Translations under genes and position numbers: made by a program | Notes under the pieces: model-generated | The model's input: only the letters and a program-made list of their open reading frames with translations | What the model was told of the DNA's origin: nothing | Databases searched by the model: none | Shown here: in pieces, positions 8,313 to 17,484 of the stretch | Numbering within the stretch: position 1 is the first letter of the stretch | Layout of the letters: each line of letters opens with the position of its first letter | Source of the DNA: Dietzia sp032248695 | GTDB taxonomy: Bacteria > Actinomycetota > Actinomycetes > Mycobacteriales > Mycobacteriaceae | NCBI RefSeq assembly: GCF_032248695.1 | Contig: NZ_JAVHXC010000001.1 | Span: forward strand, 1-64,000 | Direction: 5' to 3' | Length of the DNA stretch: 64,000 bases

Positions 8313-10124
8313 TTGGCACTGAACCGAGCCGCATCGCGGTCCGCGACCAAGCACATCTTCGTCACCGGCGGCGTGGCGTCGTCGCTGGGCAAGGGGCTCA
8401 CCGCCTCGAGCCTCGGGCAGCTGCTCACCGCCCGCGGACTCCGCGTCACCATGCAGAAGCTCGATCCGTACATCAACGTCGACCCGGGCACGATGAACCC
8501 CTTCCAGCACGGAGAGGTGTTCGTCACGGAGGACGGCGCGGAAGCCGACCTCGACCTCGGTCACTACGAGCGCTTCCTCGACCGCGATCTCAACGCGAAG
8601 GCCAACGTCACCACGGGGCAGGTCTACTCGGCGGTCATCGCCAAGGAGCGTCGCGGCGAGTACCTCGGTGACACCGTCCAGGTGATCCCGCACATCACCG
8701 ACGCCATCAAGGAACGCATCATCGCGATGGGCGACCCCGACGAGCAGGGTCGCCGCCCGGACGTGGTGATCACCGAGGTCGGCGGCACGGTCGGCGACAT
8801 CGAATCGCAGCCCTTCCTCGAGGCGTGCCGGCAGGTCCGCCACGAGGTGGGCCGCGAGAACATCTTCTTCCTCCACGTCTCCCTCGTGCCGTACCTGGCG
8901 CCGTCGGGCGAGCTCAAGACCAAGCCGACCCAGCACTCGGTGGCGGCGTTGCGCTCCATCGGCATCGTGCCCGACGGGTTGATCCTGCGCTCCGACCGGG
9001 ACGTGCCGGACGGGCTCAAGGCCAAGATCGCGCTCATGTGCGACGTGGACCTCGAGGGCGTCGTGTCCACGCCCGACGCGCCGAGCATCTACGACATCCC
9101 CAAGGTGCTGTTCAACGAGCACCTGGACACGCACGTCATCCGCAAGCTCAACCTGCCGTTCCGCGACGTCGACTGGACCGTGTGGGGCGACCTGCTCACG
9201 AGGGTCCACGAGCCCCGCGAGGAGGTCGAGATCGCCCTGGTCGGCAAGTACATCGACCTGCCGGACGCCTACCTCTCCGTGACCGAGGCCCTGCGGGCGG
9301 GCGGGTTCGCGCACCACGCCCGGGTCAATATCCGGTGGGTGGAGTCCGACGCCTGTACGACCGAGGCCGGCGCCCGCGAGGCGCTCGAGGGCGTCGACGG
9401 CATGCTCATCCCGGGCGGCTTCGGCATCCGCGGCATCGAGGGCAAGCTCGGCGCGATCTCCTGGTCGCGCAAGAACAGGATCCCCCTGCTCGGCCTGTGC
9501 CTCGGGCTGCAGTGCTCGGTCATCGAGGCGGCCCGCTCGGTCGGCCTCGACGGAGCGTCCTCCAGCGAGTTCGAGCCGGACGGCGAGCACCCGGTGATCT
9601 CGACCATGGCCGACCAGGTGGACGCGGTCGCCGGCAACGCCGACCTGGGCGGCACCATGCGCCTGGGCTCCTACCCGGCCGTGCTCACCAAGGGCTCGAT
9701 CGTGGCCGAGGCGTACGGGACCACCGAGATCACCGAGCGGCACCGCCACCGCTACGAGGTCAACAACGCCTACCGCGACACCATCGCGAAGTCCGGTCTG
9801 CAGTTCTCCGGCACCTCGCCCGACGGTCACCTGGTCGAGTTCGTGGAGTACCCGCGCGAGCAGCACCCGTTCTTCGTGGCCACCCAGGCGCACCCGGAGT
9901 ACAAGTCGCGCCCGACGCGCCCCCACCCGCTGTTCGTGGCCTTCATCAAGGCGGCCCTGGACTACGAGAACGAGATGCGGCTGCCCGTCGAGCCGTGGCG
10001 CGCCGACCAGGCGGGGGAGGGGTCGCCCGGGGTCGTCGAGGCGCCGGACGCCAAGACCTCCACGGTGCGTGCCGACGAGGTGGACGCCGGGTCGGACGCC
10101 GAGGCCGCCGCGGAGCGGAGCTGA
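8313..10124 (+). CDS. pyrG: CTP synthase
   Basis: CTP synthase converts UTP to CTP using ATP and glutamine. The synthetase domain opens with FVTGGVASSLGKGLTASSLG and contains LDPYINVDPGTMNP. The glutamine amidotransferase domain has the catalytic Cys in GLCLG (about residue 396) and its His/Glu partners in the HPE segment. I place the start at TTG 8313, which has a GGGAG ribosome site 5 nt upstream and gives a normal-length N-terminus. ATG 8295 is in frame and would add six residues but lacks a ribosome site. A C-terminal tail of about 50 acidic residues is low complexity. Confidence 0.95.
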   Translation: MALNRAASRSATKHIFVTGGVASSLGKGLTASSLGQLLTARGLRVTMQKLDPYINVDPGTMNPFQHGEVFVTEDGAEADLDLGHYERFLDRDLNAKANVTTGQVYSAVIAKERRGEYLGDTVQVIPHITDAIKERIIAMGDPDEQGRRPDVVITEVGGTVGDIESQPFLEACRQVRHEVGRENIFFLHVSLVPYLAPSGELKTKPTQHSVAALRSIGIVPDGLILRSDRDVPDGLKAKIALMCDVDLEGVVSTPDAPSIYDIPKVLFNEHLDTHVIRKLNLPFRDVDWTVWGDLLTRVHEPREEVEIALVGKYIDLPDAYLSVTEALRAGGFAHHARVNIRWVESDACTTEAGAREALEGVDGMLIPGGFGIRGIEGKLGAISWSRKNRIPLLGLCLGLQCSVIEAARSVGLDGASSSEFEPDGEHPVISTMADQVDAVAGNADLGGTMRLGSYPAVLTKGSIVAEAYGTTEITERHRHRYEVNNAYRDTIAKSGLQFSGTSPDGHLVEFVEYPREQHPFFVATQAHPEYKSRPTRPHPLFVAFIKAALDYENEMRLPVEPWRADQAGEGSPGVVEAPDAKTSTVRADEVDAGSDAEAAAERS

Positions 10125-10129
10125 CGCAC

Positions 10130-10699
10130 ATGACCGACAGCGGTGCCCCCGGGACACACGACTACCGGACCGTCTCCAGCCGCGAGATCTTCGACGGCCG
10201 GGTGGTGCGGTTGCGTGTCGACACCCTGACCATGCCGGGCGGGGGCACCGCGGAGCGGGAGATCTGCGGCCACGACGACGCCGTGGCCGTGGTGGCGCTC
10301 GACGACGACCAGCGCATCACCCTCGTGCGGCAGTACCGGCACGCGGTGGGCGAGCGGCTCTGGGAGCTGCCCGCCGGACTGTGTGACGTCGAGGGGGAGG
10401 AGCCTCTCGGGACCGCGCGCCGCGAACTCGTCGAGGAAACAGGGCTCGAGGCCGAGCACTGGCGCCCGGTCATCGAGATGGTGCCCTCGCCGGGCTTCTG
10501 TACCGAGCGCGTCCACGTCTATCTCGCCACGGGGCTGCGCGAGGTCGGGCGCCCGGACGCACAGCACGAGGAGGCGGACATGGAGATCGCCCGCGTCCCC
10601 TTCGCCGACGCCGTCGACTCGGTCCTCGACGGCCGGATCACCAACGGCATCGCCGTGGCCGGCATCCTCGCGGCCCGCGCGGTGATCGACCGGTCCTGA
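10130..10699 (+). CDS. Nudix hydrolase, ADP-ribose pyrophosphatase type
   Basis: The 189-residue protein has a Nudix box at residues 83–106 ending RRELVEETGL, preceded by the ELPAGL segment typical of ADP-ribose pyrophosphatases. It most likely hydrolyses ADP-ribose to AMP and ribose 5-phosphate. The M. tuberculosis gene in the same place, Rv1700, belongs to this family. The ATG is 5 nt after the pyrG stop, so the genes are probably cotranscribed. Confidence 0.9.
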   Translation: MTDSGAPGTHDYRTVSSREIFDGRVVRLRVDTLTMPGGGTAEREICGHDDAVAVVALDDDQRITLVRQYRHAVGERLWELPAGLCDVEGEEPLGTARRELVEETGLEAEHWRPVIEMVPSPGFCTERVHVYLATGLREVGRPDAQHEEADMEIARVPFADAVDSVLDGRITNGIAVAGILAARAVIDRS

Positions 10700-10716
10700 C
10701 GAGGCGGGCCTCGCCG

Positions 10717-11667
10717 ATGACCTCCGGGGGCGGGGCGACCGCCCGTATCCGCGAGTACCTGGACCACCTCGCCGTCGAGAAGGGGGCCTCGGCCCACACC
10801 CTTGCCGCCTACCGCCGTGACCTCGACAGGTACCGGCGGCACCTCGCGTCGGTGGGCGTCGACGACCTCACCGCGGTCACCGAGGCCCACGTCGAGGGCT
10901 TCCGCGCCCGGTTGGCCACCGTGGACCTCGACGAGGGCCGCCCGGCCCTGGCCCCCAGCTCGGTCGCGCGGGCCCTGGCCGCGGTCCGCGGCCTGCACCG
11001 TTTCGCCACGCGCGACGGCGTGACGGACGCCGACGTGGCCGCCGCCGTCACCCCGCCGCGCCCGCCACGACGGCTCCCCAGGGCGCTGCCCGTCGATCGG
11101 GTCATCGCCGTGATCGAGGCCGCCGGGGACACCGGCGTCGACACCGACCCCGGCCGGTTGCGCGACCGCGCGATGCTCGAGCTGCTGTACGCGACCGGGG
11201 CGCGGGCCGCGGAGCTGATCGGCCTGGACGTCGACGATCTCGAGGGCCTCGACCACCCGGAGGGGGGCACGGTCATCCTGCGCGGCAAGGGCGACAAGGA
11301 ACGCGTCGTCCCGGTCGGTCGTCCGGCGTGCGACGCGGTCGGCGCCTACCTCACCCGTGCGCGGCCCGCCCTGGCCCGGCGAGGCGGCCCCGCACTGTTC
11401 CTCAACACCCGCGGCGGCCGGATCTCGCGGCAGACCCTGTGGACCGTGGTGTCGCGGGCCGCGGCCCGCGCGGGGGTGGAACAGGAGGTGTCCCCGCACT
11501 CGTTCCGGCACTCCTTCGCCACGCACCTGCTCGACGGCGGCGCGGACATCCGGGTGGTGCAGGAGCTGTTGGGGCACTCCTCCGTGACCACCACGCAGGT
11601 GTACACCCTCGTCACGGTCGACACGCTCCGCGAGGTCTGGGCCGAGTGCCACCCCCGCGCACGGTAA
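10717..11667 (+). CDS. xerD: Site-specific tyrosine recombinase XerD
   Basis: XerD resolves chromosome dimers at dif together with XerC. The 316-residue protein has the SAM-like N-terminal domain and a complete catalytic set: R163 (TGARAAEL), K191 (RGKGDKE), H261 and R264 (HSFRHSFATHLL), H287 (LLGHSSV) and the nucleophile Y296. The context with parA and scpAB marks it as the chromosomal recombinase and not a phage integrase. Confidence 0.94.
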   Translation: MTSGGGATARIREYLDHLAVEKGASAHTLAAYRRDLDRYRRHLASVGVDDLTAVTEAHVEGFRARLATVDLDEGRPALAPSSVARALAAVRGLHRFATRDGVTDADVAAAVTPPRPPRRLPRALPVDRVIAVIEAAGDTGVDTDPGRLRDRAMLELLYATGARAAELIGLDVDDLEGLDHPEGGTVILRGKGDKERVVPVGRPACDAVGAYLTRARPALARRGGPALFLNTRGGRISRQTLWTVVSRAAARAGVEQEVSPHSFRHSFATHLLDGGADIRVVQELLGHSSVTTTQVYTLVTVDTLREVWAECHPRAR

Positions 11668-11740
11668 CGTGACCGTGGGTACGGCCCGGGCCGCGCGGTG
11701 AGGCGCGCGTCGGGTGAGACGGTGACGAGAGGAGACGCGG

Positions 11741-12637
11741 GTGGCGCAGGGCACTGGGGCGATGGATCCCGCGTTGTTCTCGCGCGCGGAGCTGCTGGGG
11801 GCCGACGACCCGGCGGCCGGTGAGGGCTTCTCCGCGATCCCCGAGCCCGAGCCGCTGAGCTCGCACGGGCCCGCGATGGTCGTGTCGATGTGCAACCAGA
11901 AGGGCGGCGTCGGCAAGACCACCAGCACCATCAACCTCGCCGCCGCGCTCGCCGAGTACGGGCGTCGCGTGCTCGTGGTGGACCTCGACCCCCAGGGTGC
12001 GCTGTCGGCCGGCCTGGGCATCCCGCACCACCAGCTGGACCTCACCGTCTACAACCTGCTGGTGGACAACACCGTGTCCACCGAGGAGGTCCTGGTCCGT
12101 ACCCGCGTGGAGGGCGTGGACCTCATCCCGGCGAACATCGACCTCTCGGCCGCCGAGATCCAGCTCGTCAACGAGGTGGGGCGGGAACAGGCGCTGGGGC
12201 GCGCGCTCTACCCGGTCCTGGACCGGTACGACTACGTGTTGATCGACTGCCAGCCGTCGCTGGGTCTGCTCACGGTCAACGCGCTGGCCTGCTCGGACGG
12301 GGTGCTGATCCCCATGGAGTGCGAGTACTTCTCCCTGCGCGGGCTGGCGCTGCTCACCGACACGATCGACAAGGTCCGCGACCGGATCAACCCGCGCCTG
12401 CACCTGACCGGCATCCTCATCACCATGTTCGACCGCCGCACCGTGCACGCCCGTGACGTGCTCGGCCGGGTCGTCGAGGTGTTCGGGGACAAGGTGTTCG
12501 ATACGCTCGTGACGCGCACGGTCCGGTTCCCGGAGACCACGGTCGCGGGCGAGCCGATCACGACGTGGGCCCCGAGGTCCGCGGGTGCCCAGGCCTACCG
12601 TGCCCTGGCGCGCGAGGTCATCCAACGCGGTAGGTGA
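11741..12637 (+). CDS. parA: ParA/Soj-family chromosome-partitioning ATPase
   Basis: The 298-residue ATPase has the deviant Walker A KGGVGKT (54–60), then DLDPQGALSAGLG and the Walker B-like VLIDCQPSLG. It is the ParA-like protein that precedes scpA in Mycobacteriales (Rv1708), distinct from the ParA paired with ParB near the origin. The GTG start has an AGAGGAG ribosome site. The cluster with scpA, scpB and xerD suggests a role in chromosome organisation. Confidence 0.92.
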   Translation: MAQGTGAMDPALFSRAELLGADDPAAGEGFSAIPEPEPLSSHGPAMVVSMCNQKGGVGKTTSTINLAAALAEYGRRVLVVDLDPQGALSAGLGIPHHQLDLTVYNLLVDNTVSTEEVLVRTRVEGVDLIPANIDLSAAEIQLVNEVGREQALGRALYPVLDRYDYVLIDCQPSLGLLTVNALACSDGVLIPMECEYFSLRGLALLTDTIDKVRDRINPRLHLTGILITMFDRRTVHARDVLGRVVEVFGDKVFDTLVTRTVRFPETTVAGEPITTWAPRSAGAQAYRALAREVIQRGR

Positions 12638-12644
12638 GCAGGCG

Positions 12645-13451
12645 GTGACCGAGGCCGGGGAGGGGGACCCGCGGGCGTTCACCGTGCACCTGAGCAATTT
12701 CTCCGGCCCGTTCGACCTGCTGCTGGGGCTCATCGACTCGCGCCGCCTGGACGTGACCGAGGTGGCGCTGCACGCGGTGACCGACGAGTTCATCGCCCAC
12801 ACCCGCCGCCTGGGTGAGGAGGCGGGGCTCGAGGAGGTCACCGAGTTCCTGGTGGTGGCGGCGACCCTGTTGGACCTCAAGACCGCGCGCCTGGTGCCGT
12901 CGGGGGAGGTGCAGGACCCCGAGGACCTGGCGCTGCTCCAGGCGCGGGACCTGCTGTTCGCCCGGTTGCTGCAGTTCCGGGCGTTCCGGCGGGTGGCGGA
13001 GTTGTTCGCCGAGCTCGACCGCACCGCGCGGCACTCGTATCCGCGGACCGCGGGGCCTGACGAGGAGTTCCTCGGCCTGCTGCCGGAGGTCGAGTTGGGG
13101 GTCGACGCCGGGCAGCTGGCCACCATCGCCGCGGTGGCGTTCCGGCCGCGGCCGGGGGAGGAGGGGGGGGGGGGGCACGTGCACGCCCCCGTGGTGTCGG
13201 TGCCCGAGCAGGCGGCCCGGGTCCTCGAGCTGTTGCGGTTCCACGGGGAGGGTCGGTGGGTGGATTTCCGCGATCTGGTCGCCGGGTGTGATGAATCCCT
13301 CGTCGTCGTCGCGCGGTTCCTCGCCCTGTTGGAGTTGTACCGGGCGCGCGCGGTCGCGCTCGCCCAGGACGAGGCGCTGGGGGACCTCATGGTGAGCTGG
13401 ACCGGTGAGGACGCCGACGACGTGACGAGGGGGAGGGACGAGTGGACGTGA
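12645..13451 (+). CDS. scpA: Segregation and condensation protein ScpA (kleisin)
   Basis: ScpA is the kleisin that bridges the SMC ATPase heads. The 268-residue product begins with the typical FTVHLSNFSGPFDLLLGLI segment and ends with a winged-helix region. GTG 12645 gives this family start, 7 nt after the parA stop. A run of 13 consecutive G residues (13163–13175) sits in the linker between the terminal domains and encodes EEGGGG. The frame is intact as read. Confidence 0.92.
   Translation: MTEAGEGDPRAFTVHLSNFSGPFDLLLGLIDSRRLDVTEVALHAVTDEFIAHTRRLGEEAGLEEVTEFLVVAATLLDLKTARLVPSGEVQDPEDLALLQARDLLFARLLQFRAFRRVAELFAELDRTARHSYPRTAGPDEEFLGLLPEVELGVDAGQLATIAAVAFRPRPGEEGGGGHVHAPVVSVPEQAARVLELLRFHGEGRWVDFRDLVAGCDESLVVVARFLALLELYRARAVALAQDEALGDLMVSWTGEDADDVTRGRDEWT
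13163..13175 (+). repeat. Homopolymer of 13 G inside scpA
   Basis: Thirteen uninterrupted G residues lie within the coding region, in the flexible linker of ScpA. A gain or loss not divisible by three would truncate the C-terminal winged-helix domain. Confidence 0.9.
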
Positions 13452-14170
13452 GTGGCACCGGGGGAGGGCCCGGGGACGCGCGCCGTGTGGACGCGGTGGT
13501 ACCGGGGGACGACGACGACGAGCACGGCGGACCCGCCTCCGACACCCCGCCGCTGCGGGCGCGGCTCGAGGCCCTGTTGCTCGTGGTGGACCAGCCGACG
13601 GCGGAGAACGCGCTGGCCGCGGCCGCGGACTCCACTCCCGCCGAGGTCGAGGCGGAGCTGCGGGCGTGGCGCGAGGAGCTCACCGCGGCGGGCAGTGGCA
13701 TGGACCTGAGACGCACCGGGGACGGGTGGCGCCTCTACACCCGTCGCGAGCTGGCACCGTACGTCGAGCGCCTCCTCACGGACGGGGCGAGCTCGCGGCT
13801 CACCCGGGCCGCGCTGGAGACCCTCGCGGTGATCGCCTACCGCCAGCCCGTCACCCGGTCCCGTATCGCGGCGGTCCGCGGCGTCAACGTCGACGGGGTC
13901 ATGCGGACCCTCGTGGCGCGCGGACTGGCGGTCGAATGCGGCACCGACCCGGACACCGGAGGCATGCTGTATAGGACGACGGAGCTATTTCTGGAAAGAT
14001 TGGGGCTCGGGTCGCTCGACGAGCTGCCGGACATCGCCCCGCTGCTACCGGATGTCGACCTGGTCGACGAGATGAGCGACGACCCCGCGGAGGATCCGCG
14101 GATCCCCCTGGGGCGGCGCCGCGCCGCGGCGCCCGAACCCACACCCCGAGACGACGACGAAGAGATGTGA
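13442..14170 (+). CDS. scpB: Segregation and condensation protein ScpB
   Basis: ScpB binds the kleisin ScpA in the SMC–ScpAB condensin. The 242-residue protein shows the two winged-helix domains, including LEALLLVVDQP and the conserved TLAVIAYRQPVTRSRIAAVRGVN segment, here given only to name the region. GTG 13442 has a GGAGG ribosome site 5 nt upstream and overlaps the scpA end by 10 nt. An in-frame GTG at 13448 is possible but is spaced worse. Confidence 0.93.
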   Translation: MDVSGTGGGPGDARRVDAVVPGDDDDEHGGPASDTPPLRARLEALLLVVDQPTAENALAAAADSTPAEVEAELRAWREELTAAGSGMDLRRTGDGWRLYTRRELAPYVERLLTDGASSRLTRAALETLAVIAYRQPVTRSRIAAVRGVNVDGVMRTLVARGLAVECGTDPDTGGMLYRTTELFLERLGLGSLDELPDIAPLLPDVDLVDEMSDDPAEDPRIPLGRRRAAAPEPTPRDDDEEM

Positions 14171-14177
14171 CCCACGC

Positions 14178-14936
14178 ATGACTGAATCCGCTGGCCGAGA
14201 CGGCGCACCGGTCCGCCTGCAGAAGATCCTGGCCCAGGCCGGGGTCGCCTCCCGCCGGGCCTCCGAGGAGCTCATCGCCCGAGGGCGGGTGGAGGTCGAC
14301 GGGAAGATCGTGCGCGAGATGGGCGTCAAGGTCGACCCCTCCACCGCCGTGATCCGCGTCGACGGCACCCGCATCGTGCTCGACGACACCCTGGTGCACC
14401 TGGCGCTGAACAAGCCCCGCGGGTACCACACGACCATGTCCGACGAGATGGGACGGCCCTGCGTGGGCGACCTCGTGGCCGACCGCGTGGATGCGGGCCA
14501 GCGCCTGTTCCACGTCGGGCGTCTCGACGCGGAGACCGAGGGGCTGCTGCTGGTGACCAACGACGGCGAGCTCGCGCACCGCCTCATGCACCCGTCGTAC
14601 GAGGTGTCCAAGACGTACATGGCGACCGTCACCGGCGTGGTCGGCAAGGGGGTCGGCGCGCAGCTGCGCGCGGGCGTCGAGCTCGAGGACGGCCCGGCCA
14701 AGGTGGATCAGTTCTCCCTGCTGGACGTCCACGAGGGTCGGTCCCTGGTCAAGGTGGTGCTCCACGAGGGGCGCAAGCACATCGTCCGGCGGTTGCTCGC
14801 CGAGGTCGGCCACCCCGTCGAGGCGCTGGTGCGGACCCGCTTCGGGTCGATCGCCCTGGGTGACCAGCGCGCGGGCACCTTCCGCAAGCTCAACCGTAAA
14901 GAGGTCTCCGACCTGTACGGGGCGGTGGGCCTGTGA
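14178..14936 (+). CDS. rluB: rRNA pseudouridine synthase, RsuA/RluB family
   Basis: The enzyme isomerises a uridine in rRNA. The 252-residue protein has an N-terminal S4 domain (RLQKILAQAGVASRRASEEL) and a pseudouridine synthase domain with the catalytic Asp in GRLDAETEGLLLVTNDG. The RluB-type assignment (23S rRNA) follows the family and the M. tuberculosis neighbour Rv1711. Its stop overlaps the cmk start by 4 nt. Confidence 0.93.
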   Translation: MTESAGRDGAPVRLQKILAQAGVASRRASEELIARGRVEVDGKIVREMGVKVDPSTAVIRVDGTRIVLDDTLVHLALNKPRGYHTTMSDEMGRPCVGDLVADRVDAGQRLFHVGRLDAETEGLLLVTNDGELAHRLMHPSYEVSKTYMATVTGVVGKGVGAQLRAGVELEDGPAKVDQFSLLDVHEGRSLVKVVLHEGRKHIVRRLLAEVGHPVEALVRTRFGSIALGDQRAGTFRKLNRKEVSDLYGAVGL

Positions 14937-15679
14937 GCACCCTCACCGCCTCCGCCACCGGGCCGGTGCCCGCTCCGCGTCGCCGCATCGCCATCGACGG
15001 ACCCGCCGGCACCGGTAAGTCCACCCTCGCCCGCACGCTGGCCCGCCGGCTCGGCGGCGCCTACCTCGACACGGGGGCGATGTACCGCGTCGCGACCCTG
15101 CAGGTCCTGCGTGCGGGCATCGACCCGGAGGACTCCGCGGCCGTCATCGCGGCGACCGCGGACCTGCCGTTGGAGATCGGCACCGACGCGGGCTCCGAGC
15201 GCGTCCTGCTCGGCGGGGAGGATGTCAGCGAGGAGATCCGGACCGCCCGGGTCACCGCCGACGTCTCCGCCGTCTCCGCCGTGCCGGAGGTGCGCGAGAA
15301 CCTCGTGCGCCTCCAACGGCGGCTCGCCTCCGACGGCGGCACCGTCGTCCTCGAGGGTCGGGACATCGGGACGGTCGTCCTGCCCGACGCCGAGGTGAAG
15401 ATCTACCTCACCGCCAGCCCCGAGGTGCGCGCACGCCGACGTACGGACCAGGACCTGGCCGCCGGGCGCGCGGCCGACTTCGACGAGGTGCTCGCCGCCG
15501 TCGTCGAACGTGACCGTAAGGACTCGACGCGCGCCGCGAGCCCGTTGCGGCCGGCCGCCGACGCGGTGGTCATCGACACCTCCGACCTCACCCTCGACGA
15601 GGTGCTCGACCGATTGGTCGCACTCGCCGAGGGCACCCACGCGTCGCACGGCGCCACCGCAGAAGGGAACGCACAGTGA
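14933..15679 (+). CDS. cmk: Cytidylate kinase
   Basis: Cmk phosphorylates CMP and dCMP to the diphosphates. The P-loop GPAGTGKS lies at residues 23–30, followed by DTGAMYR and the conserved VLEGRDIGTVVLPDA segment. At 248 residues it is slightly long because of extra N- and C-terminal tails. GTG starts overlap on both sides (with rluB and with der), indicating one operon. Confidence 0.96.
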   Translation: MSTLTASATGPVPAPRRRIAIDGPAGTGKSTLARTLARRLGGAYLDTGAMYRVATLQVLRAGIDPEDSAAVIAATADLPLEIGTDAGSERVLLGGEDVSEEIRTARVTADVSAVSAVPEVRENLVRLQRRLASDGGTVVLEGRDIGTVVLPDAEVKIYLTASPEVRARRRTDQDLAAGRAADFDEVLAAVVERDRKDSTRAASPLRPAADAVVIDTSDLTLDEVLDRLVALAEGTHASHGATAEGNAQ

Positions 15680-17142
15680 CGAGCAACGAGGACACCACCG
15701 ATTTCGACCTGCCGACCGGCCCCGGCGAGGAGACCGTCGAGGACGGCTGGAACGACGACACCGACTGGGACGCGGTCGCCGCCGAGTTCGCCGACGAGAT
15801 CGGGGCGGTGACCGAGGGCGTGGAGATCCTCCCGACCGTCGCGATCGTCGGCCGCCCCAACGTCGGCAAGTCCACCCTGGTCAACCGGATCATCGGCCGC
15901 CGCGAGGCCGTCGTGGAGAACGTCCCGGGAGTGACCCGCGACCGCGTCTCGTACGAAGCCCTCTGGAACGGCCGGACGTTCATGGTCCAGGACACCGGTG
16001 GCTGGGAGCAGGACGCCAAGGGCATGCACCGCTCGATCGCCCAGCAGGCCGAGATCGCCATGGGCACCGCCGACCTCATCGTGTTGGTGTGCGACGGCAC
16101 CGTGGGGATCACCGCGGCCGACGAGACGGTGGCCAGGAGCCTGCGCCGTGCCGACACCCCGGTGATCCTCGCCGTCAACAAGGTCGACAGCGACAAGGCC
16201 GAGCTCGAGGCCGCCGAGTTCTGGGGACTCGGGCTCGACCAGCCCTACGCCATCTCCGCCGCGCACGGTCGCGGCACCGCCGACCTGCTCGACGAGATCC
16301 TGCGTCAGCTGCCGTCCAAGGCGAGGATGCGGGAGGCCACCGATGTGCCCCGGCGCGTGGCGCTGGTGGGCAAACCCAACGTGGGCAAGTCGAGCCTTCT
16401 CAACAAGCTCACCGGCGAGGACCGCGCGGTGGTGGACAACGTCGCCGGCACGACCGTCGACCCCGTCGACTCCCTGGTCGAGCTCGGAGGACGGACGTGG
16501 CGGTTCGTCGACACGGCCGGCCTGCGGCGCAAGGTCAACCAGGCCTACGGGCACGAGTACTACGCGTCGCTGCGGACCCGGGGCGCGATCGAGGCCGCCG
16601 AGGTCGTGGTGCTGCTGCTGGACGCCTCCGAGCCCATCACCGAGCAGGACCTCCGGGTGATCTCCATGGTGGCCGACGCCGGACGCGCGTTGGTGATCGC
16701 GTTCAACAAGTGGGACCTCGTCGACGAGGACCGGCGCTACGACCTCGACAAGGAGATCGACCGCGAGCTGTCCCGGGTGCTGTCGTGGGCACACCGGGTG
16801 AACATCTCCGCCAAGACCGGCCGCGCCCTGGCCAAGCTCGTCCCCGCGATGGAGACCGCGCTCGACTCGTGGGACAAGCGGATCCCCACCGGGCCGCTCA
16901 ACACGTGGATGAACGAGGTCGTGGCCGCGACCCCGCCCCCCATGCGCGGCGGGCGCCTGCCCCGGATCCGCTTCTGCACCCAGGCCACGACCCGGCCGCC
17001 GACGTTCGTGTTCTTCTCCACGGGCTTCCTCGAGGCCGGTTACCGCCGCTTCCTCGAGCGGCGCCTGCGCGAGACCTTCGGGTTCGACGGCTCCCCGGTG
17101 CGGGTCAACGTCCGCGTCAAGGAGCGCCGACAGCGCAAGTGA
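15676..17142 (+). CDS. der: Ribosome biogenesis GTPase Der (EngA)
   Basis: Der has two tandem G domains and a KH-like C-terminus and assists 50S assembly. The first P-loop is GRPNVGKS (59–66) with DTGGWE and NKVD; the second is GKPNVGKSS with DTAGLRRK and NKWD. The 488-residue protein has an acidic N-terminal extension of about 50 residues, common in actinobacteria. It ends the long plus-strand run. Confidence 0.97.
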   Translation: MTSNEDTTDFDLPTGPGEETVEDGWNDDTDWDAVAAEFADEIGAVTEGVEILPTVAIVGRPNVGKSTLVNRIIGRREAVVENVPGVTRDRVSYEALWNGRTFMVQDTGGWEQDAKGMHRSIAQQAEIAMGTADLIVLVCDGTVGITAADETVARSLRRADTPVILAVNKVDSDKAELEAAEFWGLGLDQPYAISAAHGRGTADLLDEILRQLPSKARMREATDVPRRVALVGKPNVGKSSLLNKLTGEDRAVVDNVAGTTVDPVDSLVELGGRTWRFVDTAGLRRKVNQAYGHEYYASLRTRGAIEAAEVVVLLLDASEPITEQDLRVISMVADAGRALVIAFNKWDLVDEDRRYDLDKEIDRELSRVLSWAHRVNISAKTGRALAKLVPAMETALDSWDKRIPTGPLNTWMNEVVAATPPPMRGGRLPRIRFCTQATTRPPTFVFFSTGFLEAGYRRFLERRLRETFGFDGSPVRVNVRVKERRQRK

Positions 17143-17175
17143 CCTGCCGATTTCAGGTCCGCCGACCGGGTGCGC

Positions 17176-17181
17176 TAATCT
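17176..17181 (+). promoter_or_regulatory. -10 box (TAATCT) ahead of tRNA-Pro
   Basis: TAATCT lies 34 nt before the mature tRNA 5' end, which leaves a short 5' leader for RNase P processing. No convincing -35 element is seen. Confidence 0.4.
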
Positions 17182-17215
17182 GATCCAGTCGCCGCGCGAG
17201 CCGCGGAGACGGTGA

Positions 17216-17289
<74 letters not shown>

Positions 17290-17295
17290 CACGAG

Positions 17296-17340
17296 GATCA
17301 GGGTCGGTTTCCCGAGAGGGGAGCCGGCCCTGATCGCATT
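17296..17340 (+). terminator. Hairpin terminator after tRNA-Pro
   Basis: GATCAGGG (17296–17303) pairs with CCCTGATC (17328–17335), with further internal pairing and a loop of about 4 nt. The following GCATT is only weakly T-rich. Its position 7 nt after the tRNA supports termination. Confidence 0.65.
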
Positions 17341-17484
17341 TCGGGGCGCGGGGCGCATTCCGGGAGCCACGGCCGTCTGACGGGAACCGCGCCCCTCGCG
17401 CGGACCCGGGTGGGTTAGCCTTTCCTGGTCACGAAGCGGCGGCCCGGGTCGACCGTCAGTCATCGATCCAGGAGTGGGTGCGCG

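Noticed and set aside
11660..11677. Palindrome CACGGT-N6-ACCGTG over the xerD stop codon
   Set aside because: It resembles neither parS nor a terminator with a T-run, and is short enough to occur by chance at this composition. I could not support a function.
17141..17159. Small hairpin GACCTG/CAGGTC just after der
   Set aside because: Only 6 bp with no T-run. It may be incidental, and the tRNA promoter follows at once.
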